Part shown: positions 1-7,643 of the stretch, piece by piece | Layout of the letters: each line of letters opens with the position of its first letter | Numbering within the stretch: the stretch's first letter is position 1 | From: Thermanaerovibrio velox DSM 12556 | Lineage (GTDB): Bacteria > Synergistota > Synergistia > Synergistales > Synergistaceae | Assembly: GCF_000237825.1 (NCBI RefSeq) | Contig: NZ_CM001377.1 | Span: 1,302,001-1,366,000 of the forward strand | Reading direction: 5' to 3' | Length of the DNA stretch: 64,000 nt | Program-made: the position numbers and the translations under genes | The notes under the pieces: generated by a model | The model's input: the letters and a program-made list of their open reading frames with translations, nothing else | What the model was told of the DNA's origin: nothing | The model's database searches: none

Positions 1-672
1 ATTACATGCCTCCTCTATGTCCCCTAGGAAGCCCATATCAGCCAGGAACATGGCATGAGAGGACCTCTTCAAGATAGCCCCCATCAGATCACCCCTTATC
101 CCCCGGTACTCCTCAATGGCCCTGAGCGCGGAGGCTGATAAATCCACATCGGATCCTCCCCGTATGTCAATCAAACGATCCAAAAGAGCCCCTGCGGCAA
201 CCACATCCTCGTAGGACTCAGCCCCTTCGTGCCCGGCGCACAAGACCGCCAAAGCCCCTGCTTCACGAGCCATAAGAGCCGCCGCAGCTCCTAGGTTCCT
301 CATGCAAAAGGGATAAACCCGGTTTGACACCTCAATGGCCTTAAGGATGGCATTGGTACCGTTGGTGGTGGTCATGATAATGCGAAGCCGGCGATCCTTA
401 GGAGCCCCCATGAGCTCCCTAGGTGAGTTCCCACCATCGAAGCCCACCGGAGCCACCCCACCCCGCTCTCCCCAGAGGGACCAACCTTCACCAAGCCTGT
501 CCCTTAATTCCCTTGCCTCCTCCACTGTGCCAGATAAAATCGCGTTTAAGCCTCCAAGCTCAAAAAACACGCTCATCTGCGTGGTAGCCCTCAACATGTC
601 CACCACAAAACAGGATGAGAAGGAACCGGATATCTCCCCTGGGCTCGAGAACACCTCCACCCTGCAGATCAT
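1..672 (-). CDS. comB: 2-phosphosulfolactate phosphatase (ComB family), 3' end cut by window edge
   Basis: The gene runs off the left edge; the 224 visible codons cover nearly a whole ComB-family Mg-dependent phosphatase, which converts 2-phosphosulfolactate to sulfolactate. The family was defined in coenzyme M synthesis but is also found in many non-methanogenic bacteria. Seen in the right order: VVDMLRATT at residues 23-31, GGVAPVGFDGGNSP at 71-84 and TTTNGTNAI at 101-109. The ATG at 672 has AAGGAGG at 682-688, 9 nt upstream. An ATG at 679 is in another frame. It points away from the stress-protein gene. Only a few C-terminal residues should be missing, as the family is usually 230-240 aa. 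The sulfonate role is family knowledge; no other coenzyme M gene lies in this window. Confidence 0.88.
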   Translation of the reverse strand, partial: MICRVEVFSSPGEISGSFSSCFVVDMLRATTQMSVFFELGGLNAILSGTVEEARELRDRLGEGWSLWGERGGVAPVGFDGGNSPRELMGAPKDRRLRIIMTTTNGTNAILKAIEVSNRVYPFCMRNLGAAAALMAREAGALAVLCAGHEGAESYEDVVAAGALLDRLIDIRGGSDVDLSASALRAIEEYRGIRGDLMGAILKRSSHAMFLADMGFLGDIEEACN

Positions 673-745
673 TACTCATAACCTCCTTGCATTCGTGTGA
701 TAGAATAAACTTAAGATTTTCACAGCCAGGAAGGGAGTGATCCTG

Positions 746-1204
746 ATGCCCAAGAAGATGTTGGTGGCGGCGGATTTAAGCAAGCTGGGCGAGTCAGTTG
801 TAAGGTACGGCTACTCCTTGTCTCACAGGCTCAACATCGAGGCCACGTTCCTCCACGTCATACCCAACTACTACATATGGAGGGGATATGAGCCCTGGCT
901 TCCTCCGGATATCAACCAGGAGGTGCAGCAGATAGCGGAAAAGAAGATGCGCTACTTCCTCAAGAAAGCGGAGGAACAGCTGGGCTATAAGGATCACCCA
1001 AACCACAAGCTGGAGCTGCTCTTCGGTGACCCGGCGGAGCAGATAATCGAGTACGCCAAGAAGGAGTCCATGGACCTAATCGTGCTGGGGTACAAGGGGC
1101 ATAGCACCTTGGAGAACATCATCGTTGGAAGCACCGCCTCCAAGGTGGCACGCTACGCTCCCTGTTCGGTTCTGATATACCGTCCCGGGCACGAACCCAT
1201 ATAG
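746..1204 (+). CDS. Universal stress protein (UspA family)
   Basis: A 152-aa single-domain universal stress protein, expected to be cytoplasmic and nucleotide-binding. It opens with the usual first strand (KKMLVAADLS) and near the C-terminus has the ATP-binding pattern G-x2-G-x9-G-S/T, seen as GYKG followed by VGST. This suggests an ATP-binding rather than a non-binding Usp. I chose ATG 746 because AGGAAGGGA at 728-736 lies 9 nt upstream; the in-frame GTG at 737 abuts that site. It is a single gene diverging from comB, and a GC-rich inverted repeat follows it. The specific stress or partner cannot be read from sequence. Confidence 0.9.
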   Translation: MPKKMLVAADLSKLGESVVRYGYSLSHRLNIEATFLHVIPNYYIWRGYEPWLPPDINQEVQQIAEKKMRYFLKKAEEQLGYKDHPNHKLELLFGDPAEQIIEYAKKESMDLIVLGYKGHSTLENIIVGSTASKVARYAPCSVLIYRPGHEPI

Positions 1205-1224
1205 GAAAGCGAAAGGGACACCAC

Positions 1225-1263
1225 AAGGGCCACAGGGACAGCACCGTCCTCCCCGTGGCCCTT
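1225..1263. terminator. Inverted repeat between convergent genes, possible terminator
   Basis: Nine-base arms AAGGGCCAC (1225-1233) and GTGGCCCTT (1255-1263) face each other across a 21-nt loop, between the stress-protein gene and the convergent unknown gene at 1312-1749. No T-run follows on either strand, so it is not a canonical Rho-independent terminator. It is the only obvious transcription-stopping structure here. Confidence 0.4.
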
Positions 1264-1311
1264 CGCTTCGCAAGATCCCTTAAGCAAGTTTTAGGGCCGC
1301 CAAGGGGTCCG

Positions 1312-1749
1312 CTATATTATGAGTTTGCCGCCCCCCTTGGGACCACCCATCTTGTCCAACTGCTGGAGAACGTTGGAGGACGCCACCGCAATGCTCGGCT
1401 TCTTGGCCTCCTGGGCCGCATACTCCTGAAGCCTGCGCTCGTACTCCTTAAGGCTCTTCTTCAGGGCCTCCACATCACCTTTGACCCACTGGAGTATCCC
1501 CTCCGCCATGGCCTTCACCATGTCCTCCGGGGGGTCAGAGTTGAGCAACCCAAGTTCCTTGAGCATCCGGTGCTCCTCACGAACGGACTCCAGGATGTCG
1601 TCATCGGTCACAATGCCCTTCTTGTACAGGACCCTGAGGACTATGTTGAACTTGGTCTTGTTGTTCTCGTCGTTTATGGCCAGGGAATCCACCCGGGCCA
1701 GCAACATGGAAAGCACCTCTTCAAGACTTATCTGCATGGGCATGGCCAT
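1312..1749 (-). CDS. Hypothetical protein, 145 aa, helical
   Basis: I do not recognise this protein. It is 145 aa with no signal peptide or membrane segment, rich in Glu, Lys and Leu, and probably mostly helical. The middle (DDDILESVREEHRMLKEL) is acidic and amphipathic, a Lys/Glu-rich helix follows (VEALKKSLKEYERRLQEY), and the tail is short, Gly/Lys-rich and hydrophobic (GGPKGGGKLII). The start at 1749 is chosen because AAGGAGGAGGAG lies just upstream (about 1754-1765); an in-frame start 16 codons further up has no such site. It diverges from yitT with 157 bp between. A small coiled-coil or regulatory protein is possible, but no function can be assigned. Confidence 0.7.
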   Translation of the reverse strand: MAMPMQISLEEVLSMLLARVDSLAINDENNKTKFNIVLRVLYKKGIVTDDDILESVREEHRMLKELGLLNSDPPEDMVKAMAEGILQWVKGDVEALKKSLKEYERRLQEYAAQEAKKPSIAVASSNVLQQLDKMGGPKGGGKLII

Positions 1750-1906
1750 TACCAATCTCCTCCTCCTTATCGCTGTAAGGCCAATTTTACCACCCACGGG
1801 GGGAAAGCGTTATATACTTTACATGCGAAGCTCCATAGAGAACTTTACCTTAAGCACTATAGTATTAAATCAGAGCTCAAGAACCCCAAAGGAGGTGCCG
1901 GTACGC

Positions 1907-2791
1907 ATGAACAGCATCAAGTGGCATGGCATGAGGCTCATGGTGGCCATAAAACAGGAGTGGCTTACGCTCCTCAACATCACCTTCGGCTGCGTCATCC
2001 TTACGATAGGCATAATGGGACTTACGGTCCCCTATAAACTTCCCGACTCGGGGTTGACCGGCCTTGCGGTGTTGGCGAAGTACGCCTTCGGGCTGTCCCC
2101 CGCCTGGATAATAGGACTGGGGAACGTGGCACTTCTCTGGTGGAGCTGGAAGGAGCTCTCCCCCAGGTTCGTGGTGCTTACCGCCTACGGGGTAACCCTG
2201 TTAACGGTGCTCATAAGGCTGGCGGACAACCTCCCACACCCCACCATACACGACACGCTGTTGGTGGCCATACTGGCAGGGGTCATAAAGGGGATAGGAG
2301 GAGGCATAGTCTTCCGGTGCGGAGCATCCCTGGGCGGAACGGACATCATCGTGATGGTGCTTCGAAAAAGGCTTGGGGTTGAGGTGGGCAAGTACTCGTT
2401 CTACATAAACCTTTTCATCCTGGCCCTATCCAGCGCAGTGGTGGGAATCGAAGGTGCCCTATTCGGCTTGGTAAGCGTATATGCCAACGGCGTGGTCACC
2501 GACAACGTGCTGAGCAGCTTCGACAGGAGAAGGCTGGTCTTCATCGTATCAAGAGAACACAAAGCCATAACACAGTACATCATTCAGGAGATGAACCGGG
2601 GTGTCACGGAACTCATGGGCAAGGGAGGCTACTCCGGGGAAGACAGGCCCACCCTAATGTGCCTACTGACCCCCAAACAAGCCATGGATCTCAAAAGGTT
2701 CGTAGCCCAACTGGACCCCAAGGCGTTCATGGTGATCTCCGAAGCCTCTGAGGTGTTGGGGAGAGGCTTTAAGACATGGAAGCAGCTTTAA
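1907..2791 (+). CDS. YitT family membrane protein (DUF161/DUF2179)
   Basis: A 294-aa integral membrane protein of the YitT/YpjC/YqfU family. The first about 200 residues hold five to six hydrophobic helices with the family's glycine-rich block GIGGGIVFRCGASLGGTDI. The C-terminal about 80 residues form the soluble DUF2179 domain (RRRLVFIVSREHKAI, then NRGVTELMGKGGYSG). The substrate is not established for the family. The ATG at 1907 has AAAGGAGG at 1888-1895; the open frame extends far upstream, but only into sequence opposite the unknown gene. It is a single gene, convergent with the ROK kinase gene. Confidence 0.88.
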   Translation: MNSIKWHGMRLMVAIKQEWLTLLNITFGCVILTIGIMGLTVPYKLPDSGLTGLAVLAKYAFGLSPAWIIGLGNVALLWWSWKELSPRFVVLTAYGVTLLTVLIRLADNLPHPTIHDTLLVAILAGVIKGIGGGIVFRCGASLGGTDIIVMVLRKRLGVEVGKYSFYINLFILALSSAVVGIEGALFGLVSVYANGVVTDNVLSSFDRRRLVFIVSREHKAITQYIIQEMNRGVTELMGKGGYSGEDRPTLMCLLTPKQAMDLKRFVAQLDPKAFMVISEASEVLGRGFKTWKQL

Positions 2792-2840
2792 AAGATCTAA
2801 TACCCCTCCTCCACTCACTCCCTCATTTGGATCAAGAGGC

Positions 2841-3740
2841 CTAGTCCCGCATCTCCCCTGCCATGGCGGCCCCCACCAAGGGGGCCTTCTCCATGAGGGA
2901 CGACAAGATCAACCTGACCTTTCCGCGGAACGCCCCCGCCAGGTACGGTTCAAGCCGATCGGCCAACAGCGGCAGCAAGCCCTGGGCCCTGGACACCCCA
3001 CCCCCAAGCACCACCGCCTCAGGGTCCAAGAGGTGAACCGCAGAAGCTATTCCCCTGGAAAGGGCATCCAGAAAGTCCTCCAGGGCTTCGGAGGGAGTTC
3101 CTTTTACGAAATCATCCCACTGTTCCTTGAAGCTCCTTTTACCCCTAGCTTCAACCCTGTCCGCCCCCGCAAGGGCCTCCAGGTGTCCCAACCCGCCGCA
3201 GCCGCAGGGGATGTCATCCCTTACGACCATGTGTCCTCCTTCTCCCGCCATCCCATTGGACCCGATCAAAAGGCGCCCGCGAAGCACCACCCCGCAACCA
3301 ACACCGGTACCCAGGGTGAAAAGTACGAAGTCCGAAAGCCCCTTGGCAGAACCAGCCATCATCTCCCCGAGGGCGTAACAGTTGGCGTCGTTCTCCCCAT
3401 AAAGCTCCACGGAAGAACCTGCGGCACAGGAAACCACCGAGGATATCTCCTCAAGGGGCACGTCATGCCAACAAAGGTTCGGGGCGCTTACCAACACCGA
3501 GCGGGATCTGTCCAGCATGCCCGGCAATGCCACCCCTCCCCTGCTCGGGAACGGAACCCCCAGGTCCTCACAAAGCTCAAGGGCCTTGAGGGCCAAGACG
3601 GTCCCCACAGAGGAAACACTGCGGTCGGGTGGGGTATCCACCACACCGGAGCCCAGGAGCAAGGCCCTTTCAGGGTCCCATATGCCCACCGCAATGCTAT
3701 GCCCCCCAACGTCCGCTGCCAACCGAAGCCGTGAGGTCAT
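2841..3740 (-). CDS. ROK family sugar kinase
   Basis: A 299-aa ROK protein, expected to phosphorylate a hexose or amino-hexose with ATP in the cytoplasm. Seen: the N-terminal phosphate loop (AADVGGHSIAVGI), the catalytic Asp in GENDANCYALGE, the FTLGTGVGCGVVLRG segment, and the zinc site made of GEGGH plus CGCGGLGHLE. In the usual CxCGxxGCxE motif the third Cys is replaced here by His. There is no N-terminal helix-turn-helix, so this is a kinase rather than a ROK repressor. It is probably the last gene of a leftward set with the Old Yellow Enzyme and M55-like genes, 33 bp after the latter. The sugar cannot be specified. Confidence 0.9.
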   Translation of the reverse strand: MTSRLRLAADVGGHSIAVGIWDPERALLLGSGVVDTPPDRSVSSVGTVLALKALELCEDLGVPFPSRGGVALPGMLDRSRSVLVSAPNLCWHDVPLEEISSVVSCAAGSSVELYGENDANCYALGEMMAGSAKGLSDFVLFTLGTGVGCGVVLRGRLLIGSNGMAGEGGHMVVRDDIPCGCGGLGHLEALAGADRVEARGKRSFKEQWDDFVKGTPSEALEDFLDALSRGIASAVHLLDPEAVVLGGGVSRAQGLLPLLADRLEPYLAGAFRGKVRLILSSLMEKAPLVGAAMAGEMRD

Positions 3741-3773
3741 AAAGCCAGCCCCCTCTAGACTAAAGGCAAAGTG

Positions 3774-4556
3774 CTACGTCCTAATCCGATCGGCTATCAT
3801 CATGGCGGAAGCCAAGAAGCGCCTGACGTCAAAGGGATCCTCGGTCTCAAACGAGACCTCGCAGGCCCCAACCCGGCGGCTCATGGGCAACAGGCTCACC
3901 GCATCCGCAAGCTCAGGACTTGTAAGCTCCACGCTGACCCTATAAGGGGGTTTAAACGGATCGGGGCGGGGAATGCTCCCGGCATCCATGGACCAAATAG
4001 CGCTCTTAGCCCCGTCCATCAGCACCTCCACACCCCCTCGAAGGGCCGCAAAGGAACGAGCCCCCAGGGACTCCTTCAACTCACATATTACAGGCCTACC
4101 CTCTCCGAAAAGAGCCTCCGCCTCGAAACAAGCGAAGTCATCCCCAGCGATTAGGATGACCGGGGTGGAAAGAACGGCGCTTGAGAACACCTCAAGCCCT
4201 ATGGGCCCCATACACCTTCCGTTTACCCTTACACCCCTTATAGAAGCCATGCCATCCGATGGCACCGCCCCCTTCTCAGCACCCCACATGGCAGGATAAC
4301 CTATAAGCATCGCCGCATCGCTTTCCGCCATGAGATGTGGAAGGGTTAAAAGGTTAAAGGGCCCGCTCACCACCGTGCAGAACCGCAGGAACCCAACGGG
4401 ATCCAACAACCCCTGTGGGTCATCCACCACCACGCAGTTGTCCCCAAGGGACAGCATCTCACACAGGGGCTCCATGTAATGGCTCACCAACCCCTGAGGG
4501 GGGTGATTCGCCACACAAGGGAAGCCCTCGGACCTTAAGGATATTAGGATCTTCAT
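3774..4556 (-). CDS. M55 (DppA D-aminopeptidase)-like protein lacking the metal site
   Basis: A 260-aa protein with the overall pattern of M55 D-aminopeptidases: MKILIS start, LIGYPAMWG in the middle, VNGRCMGPIGLEVF, then PVILIAGDD followed by FEAEALF. Compared from memory with Bacillus subtilis DppA, almost all zinc ligands and the catalytic His are changed: Asp8 to Arg8, His60 to Gln48, His104 to Pro88, His115 to Asp101 and Glu133 to Pro118; only Glu10 remains. It is therefore unlikely to be a working di-zinc peptidase. The ATG at 4556 overlaps the stop of the upstream oxidoreductase gene as ATGA, so the two are translationally coupled. A binding or scaffold role, or a new activity, is possible. 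Confidence 0.8.
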   Translation of the reverse strand: MKILISLRSEGFPCVANHPPQGLVSHYMEPLCEMLSLGDNCVVVDDPQGLLDPVGFLRFCTVVSGPFNLLTLPHLMAESDAAMLIGYPAMWGAEKGAVPSDGMASIRGVRVNGRCMGPIGLEVFSSAVLSTPVILIAGDDFACFEAEALFGEGRPVICELKESLGARSFAALRGGVEVLMDGAKSAIWSMDAGSIPRPDPFKPPYRVSVELTSPELADAVSLLPMSRRVGACEVSFETEDPFDVRRFLASAMMIADRIRT

Positions 4557-5554
4557 GGCTGGGACAACCACTGGGCAACAGAGGAGGGATTGCTAAGCAG
4601 CGGCCGTCCCACCCCAACCAAATGGCACACCCCGGACCGGAGCATCCGCTCCGCCCTCTCCGGGCTGCGCACCATACCGGTGCACTCCACCGCGCAGCGC
4701 CCTCCCACGGCCTCCATGACGAGCCTGGAGTAGTCGTCGAACCCAAGGGGGGTATCATATCCACACAGGTTGCCGGAGATCCCTATGACATCCACCCCCA
4801 AGGAGGCCAGCTCCCTGGCAACCCTTACCCCCTCCTCCGGGGTAAGCCCAGGCCCGGAAGAACCGGGGAAGAAGTCCGCCACCCCAAGCCGAACCGAGAT
4901 GATCGCATCCTCAAACGCCCCGGCCAAGGCATCCACCACTTGAAAAAGCGGGCGCGCCCGGTTCATCAAGCCGCCGCCATAGCGATCCTTCCTTTGGTTC
5001 GTGATGGGACTCAGGAACTGCCCCAAGAGGTAGCCGTGACAGCAGTGCACTTGGACACCCCTGTATCCGGCCTCTAAGGCCCGCCGGGCGGCGCTCACGA
5101 AAAGATCGGGCAGCTCCTCCACCTCCCCAGGGGTCATCTCCGCGGGGACAACGCGGTGCTCCCTCATGGGGTTTGGCACCGGAGACGGGGCGACACACCT
5201 AAAGGTTGGATCGTTGAGAAGCTCCAGATCCGCCACAGAGCCGCCAGCGTGATTGAGCTGCACCAGCGGCACCGCCCCGGAGATCTCGATGAGGGACGCA
5301 ACCTCCCGATGGGATTCCACCAAGGGGTCCGAATCAAGCCTCATCTGTCTCACCCTGGCCCTGCCCCATGGATGAACCGCATGATGCTCCATGATCACAA
5401 GCCCCGCACAGGAGGAAAGGATCTCCTTGACCCTGCGTAGGGTCCCCTCAGTGGGTCTCCCCTCTGGGGTTGCGGTGGCGGATGCCACCGGCGCCGCCAC
5501 CAGGCGGTTAGGGATCCTCACCCCCTTTATCTCCAACGGCTCCCTAGGCAACAT
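4553..5554 (-). CDS. Old Yellow Enzyme family FMN oxidoreductase
   Basis: A 333-aa single-domain TIM barrel of the NADH:flavin oxidoreductase/Old Yellow Enzyme type. It should use FMN to reduce activated C=C bonds. Seen: the N-terminal PLEIKGVRIPNRLVAAP, QLNHAGG, and the active-site block HCCHGYLLGQFLSP followed by NQRKDRYGG; VGVGRPLLSNP closes the phosphate-binding end. There is no C-terminal 4Fe-4S/FAD extension as in dienoyl-CoA reductases. The start at 5554 (MLPREPLEI) has AGGGGG just upstream and matches the family N-terminus; earlier starts at 5575 and 5596 have weaker sites. It lies 46 bp downstream of ychF and overlaps the M55-like gene by 4 nt. Confidence 0.9.
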   Translation of the reverse strand: MLPREPLEIKGVRIPNRLVAAPVASATATPEGRPTEGTLRRVKEILSSCAGLVIMEHHAVHPWGRARVRQMRLDSDPLVESHREVASLIEISGAVPLVQLNHAGGSVADLELLNDPTFRCVAPSPVPNPMREHRVVPAEMTPGEVEELPDLFVSAARRALEAGYRGVQVHCCHGYLLGQFLSPITNQRKDRYGGGLMNRARPLFQVVDALAGAFEDAIISVRLGVADFFPGSSGPGLTPEEGVRVARELASLGVDVIGISGNLCGYDTPLGFDDYSRLVMEAVGGRCAVECTGMVRSPERAERMLRSGVCHLVGVGRPLLSNPSSVAQWLSQP

Positions 5555-5600
5555 CACCGCACCCCCTAAAGACATTTTGACCGGATCACCAAACAAGAGA

Positions 5601-6693
5601 TCAGACGTTAAAGCGGATCTCTATGACATCCCCGTCCTTAACCCGATATTCCTTGCCCTCAAGCCTTAGACATCCCGCATCCCTGCAGGCCCCTATGGAG
5701 AACCCATGGGCCCTGTAATCCTCAAAGGAGACAACCTGAGCCTTTATGAACCCCCTGGCTAGATCCGAGTGTATGGCCCCGGCGGCGTCCACCGCGGTGG
5801 CCCCATCCCTCAAGGTCCAAGCCCTCACCTCGTCGGGGCCGCAAGTGAAGAAGCTTATGAGCCCCAAGAGCGAGTAGGCACCCCTTATCACCCGGTCCCT
5901 CCCTGGCTCCGATATGTTCAGCCCCGCGGTGAACTCCGCGGCCTCCTCAGGGGAAAGGTCCAAAAGGTCCATCTCAAGCTGTCCATACACGGACACCCAT
6001 GGGACCTCTTCTCCCAACTCCTCAAGCAGCTCCCTTCCCCCCCCGGACATCCTCGGGTCCCCGCTGGGTCTCGTCCAGGTTGAGAACCACCATCTGAGGC
6101 TTGGCGGAAAGGAAAGAGAAACCCCTTAAGAGCCTCAATTCATCCTGGCTAAGGCCCATCTTGCCTATGGGCACCTCCGAGAGGAGACTCTCCTGACAAC
6201 GCTCCAAAAGCTCCTTCTCCACCTGTTCCTCCGGGGACAGCTTCTTCTTCGACCCAAGACGGCCAAGACGGTTCTCTATCACCCCAAGATCCCGGTATAT
6301 CAGCTCCAGGTTGACGATCTTGTAGTCCCTCAGCACGTCCACACTGCCCTCCGGATGCTCCACCGACGGATTAGAAAAGCCCCGTACCACGTGGAGGAGG
6401 GCGTCCGCCTCGGCCACAAAGGAGAGAAAGGAGTTGCCAAGCCCCGCCCCCTTGCTGGCATCCCTGGAAAGCCCCGCAAGGTCCACAAACTCCACCTGAG
6501 CAGGGGTCCTCTTCCTGGGGTTATGATGCTCCGCAAGCATGTCAAACCGCCAGTCAGGGACCGAAACCACCGCCCTGTTGGGATCGGTCTTGCCTCCGGG
6601 ATATGGCTTAACCTCCGCCCCTGCCCTGGTTATCACGTTAAAAAGGGTGGTCTTCCCGCTTAAGGGAAGCCCTACTATCCCACAATGAAGCAT
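5601..6693 (-). pseudogene. ychF: Ribosome-associated ATPase YchF, reading frame broken by a +1 indel in a G8 run
   Basis: YchF is an Obg-like P-loop ATPase that associates with ribosomes. Two overlapping frames carry it. The first (start ATG 6693, AAGGAG 7 nt upstream) holds GLPLSGKTT, FVDLAGLSRDASKGAGLGN and the VVLNLDE base-recognition motif. The second, from about 6050 down to the stop at 5601, holds the rest and the C-terminal TGS-like domain (FFTCGPDEVRAWTLRDGA, KEYRVKDGDVIEIRFNV). The switch is at a run of eight C on the plus strand (6037-6044). With seven, one frame of 363 aa results, exactly the usual YchF length. A sequencing error is the simplest explanation; a real mutation or slippage is possible. 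I use 'pseudogene' only because the frame is interrupted as given. Confidence 0.88.
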
Positions 6694-6886
6694 GTGCCCA
6701 CTCCTTCCAAAATGGTTCGGCCTTGCACGAAAAGCAAATCCCCAGGAACCTATTTTATCCGAACCAGCCGTTTCCGTCCCTCGGGTGTTAAAATGAATAA
6801 CAAGGCCGGATACGACCGGAGCGTACAAATCACTCAGCAAGCTTCGTACAAGAGCACAGCAGATAGATAGATTGGAGGTGTCGCCC

Positions 6887-7249
6887 TTGGCCCGCATAAT
6901 GATCGCCGATGATGCGGAGTTCATGAGGCTAGTGCTTAGAAAGATGATAGAAAAGGGTGGACACGAGGTGGTAGGAGAGGCGGACAACGGCAGGGATGCG
7001 GTTTACCTCTACACCATGCTTCACCCTGACCTTGTAACCTTGGACATAACCATGCCCTTCTTGAGCGGACTCGACGCGGCACAGAAGATAAAGGAAAACC
7101 ACACGGAAGCCCGGATACTCATGGTATCCGCCATGGGGACCAAGGACAGCGTGGAAAGGGCCAAATCCATAGGGGTTAAGGGATTCATAGTGAAACCCTT
7201 CAATGAGGAGCAGGTGCTAAAGGCCATCGAGGAGGCCTTGGTGGACTGA
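6887..7249 (+). CDS. CheY-like single-domain response regulator
   Basis: A 120-aa stand-alone receiver domain. Seen: the acidic pair in IADDAEFMR, the phospho-accepting Asp in LVTLDITMP, the switch Ser in MVSAMG and the conserved Lys in FIVKPFN. There is no output domain, so it acts by protein contact, as CheY does on flagellar motors or in phosphorelays. TTG 6887 is chosen because GGAGGTG at 6874-6880 lies 6-8 nt upstream and it gives the normal receiver length; a TTG at 6872 overlaps that site. No kinase or chemotaxis gene is nearby, so the partner is unknown. Confidence 0.92.
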   Translation: MARIMIADDAEFMRLVLRKMIEKGGHEVVGEADNGRDAVYLYTMLHPDLVTLDITMPFLSGLDAAQKIKENHTEARILMVSAMGTKDSVERAKSIGVKGFIVKPFNEEQVLKAIEEALVD

Positions 7250-7328
7250 TGCCAGAAATTAAACCCCACAAGACTGCTCTCACGACCCGTGGAGAAAGCC
7301 TTGGTAGATCGTCGTTCCCCCGGTTTTT

Positions 7329-7351
7329 AGGTGTGCATACCCATAACACCT
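7329..7351. promoter_or_regulatory. Inverted repeat upstream of feoAB, possible metal-regulator operator
   Basis: AGGTGT (7329-7334) and ACACCT (7346-7351) form a perfect 6-bp dyad with an 11-nt spacer, about 35 bp before feoA. The left side reads TTAGGTG, resembling half-sites of DtxR/MntR-type regulators, but the spacing does not match the classic 19-bp site. It could be an iron-responsive operator or chance. No regulator gene is adjacent. Confidence 0.3.
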
Positions 7352-7385
7352 CTAACCCCTTGCATGCCGGAACTAGGTGATCCCT

Positions 7386-7643
7386 ATGGACATGAGCCTC
7401 CTAAGGCTAAAGGACGGAGAATGGTGCGTGGTCACTAAGATGCCCCACGGGGAGGCGGCTTTGCGCCTTGAAGCCCTGGGGCTCCGAGTTGGGAAGAGGA
7501 TACAGAAGCTATCAGGCATGCCCTTTCACGGCCCCGTTACGGTGTGCGTGGACGGCCGGCAAGTGGCCATAGGGCACGGGGTGGCGGGAAGGATAGCGGT
7601 CTGTCCAGACCGAAGGGAGGTAAGTGGAGCTCCATGCCTTTGA
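7386..7643 (+). CDS. feoA: Ferrous iron transport protein FeoA
   Basis: An 85-aa SH3-like FeoA protein, the small cytoplasmic partner of the FeoB ferrous iron transporter. Seen: LKDGEWCVVTKMPHGEAALRLEALGL, then GKRIQKLSGMPFHGPVTV and the closing strand VAIGHGVAGRIAV, matching the FeoA fold. ATG 7386 has AGGTGA just upstream; ATG 7392 is an equal alternative. The 3' end overlaps the feoB start by 10 nt, indicating coupled translation. A possible operator dyad lies at 7329-7351. Confidence 0.9.
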   Translation: MDMSLLRLKDGEWCVVTKMPHGEAALRLEALGLRVGKRIQKLSGMPFHGPVTVCVDGRQVAIGHGVAGRIAVCPDRREVSGAPCL

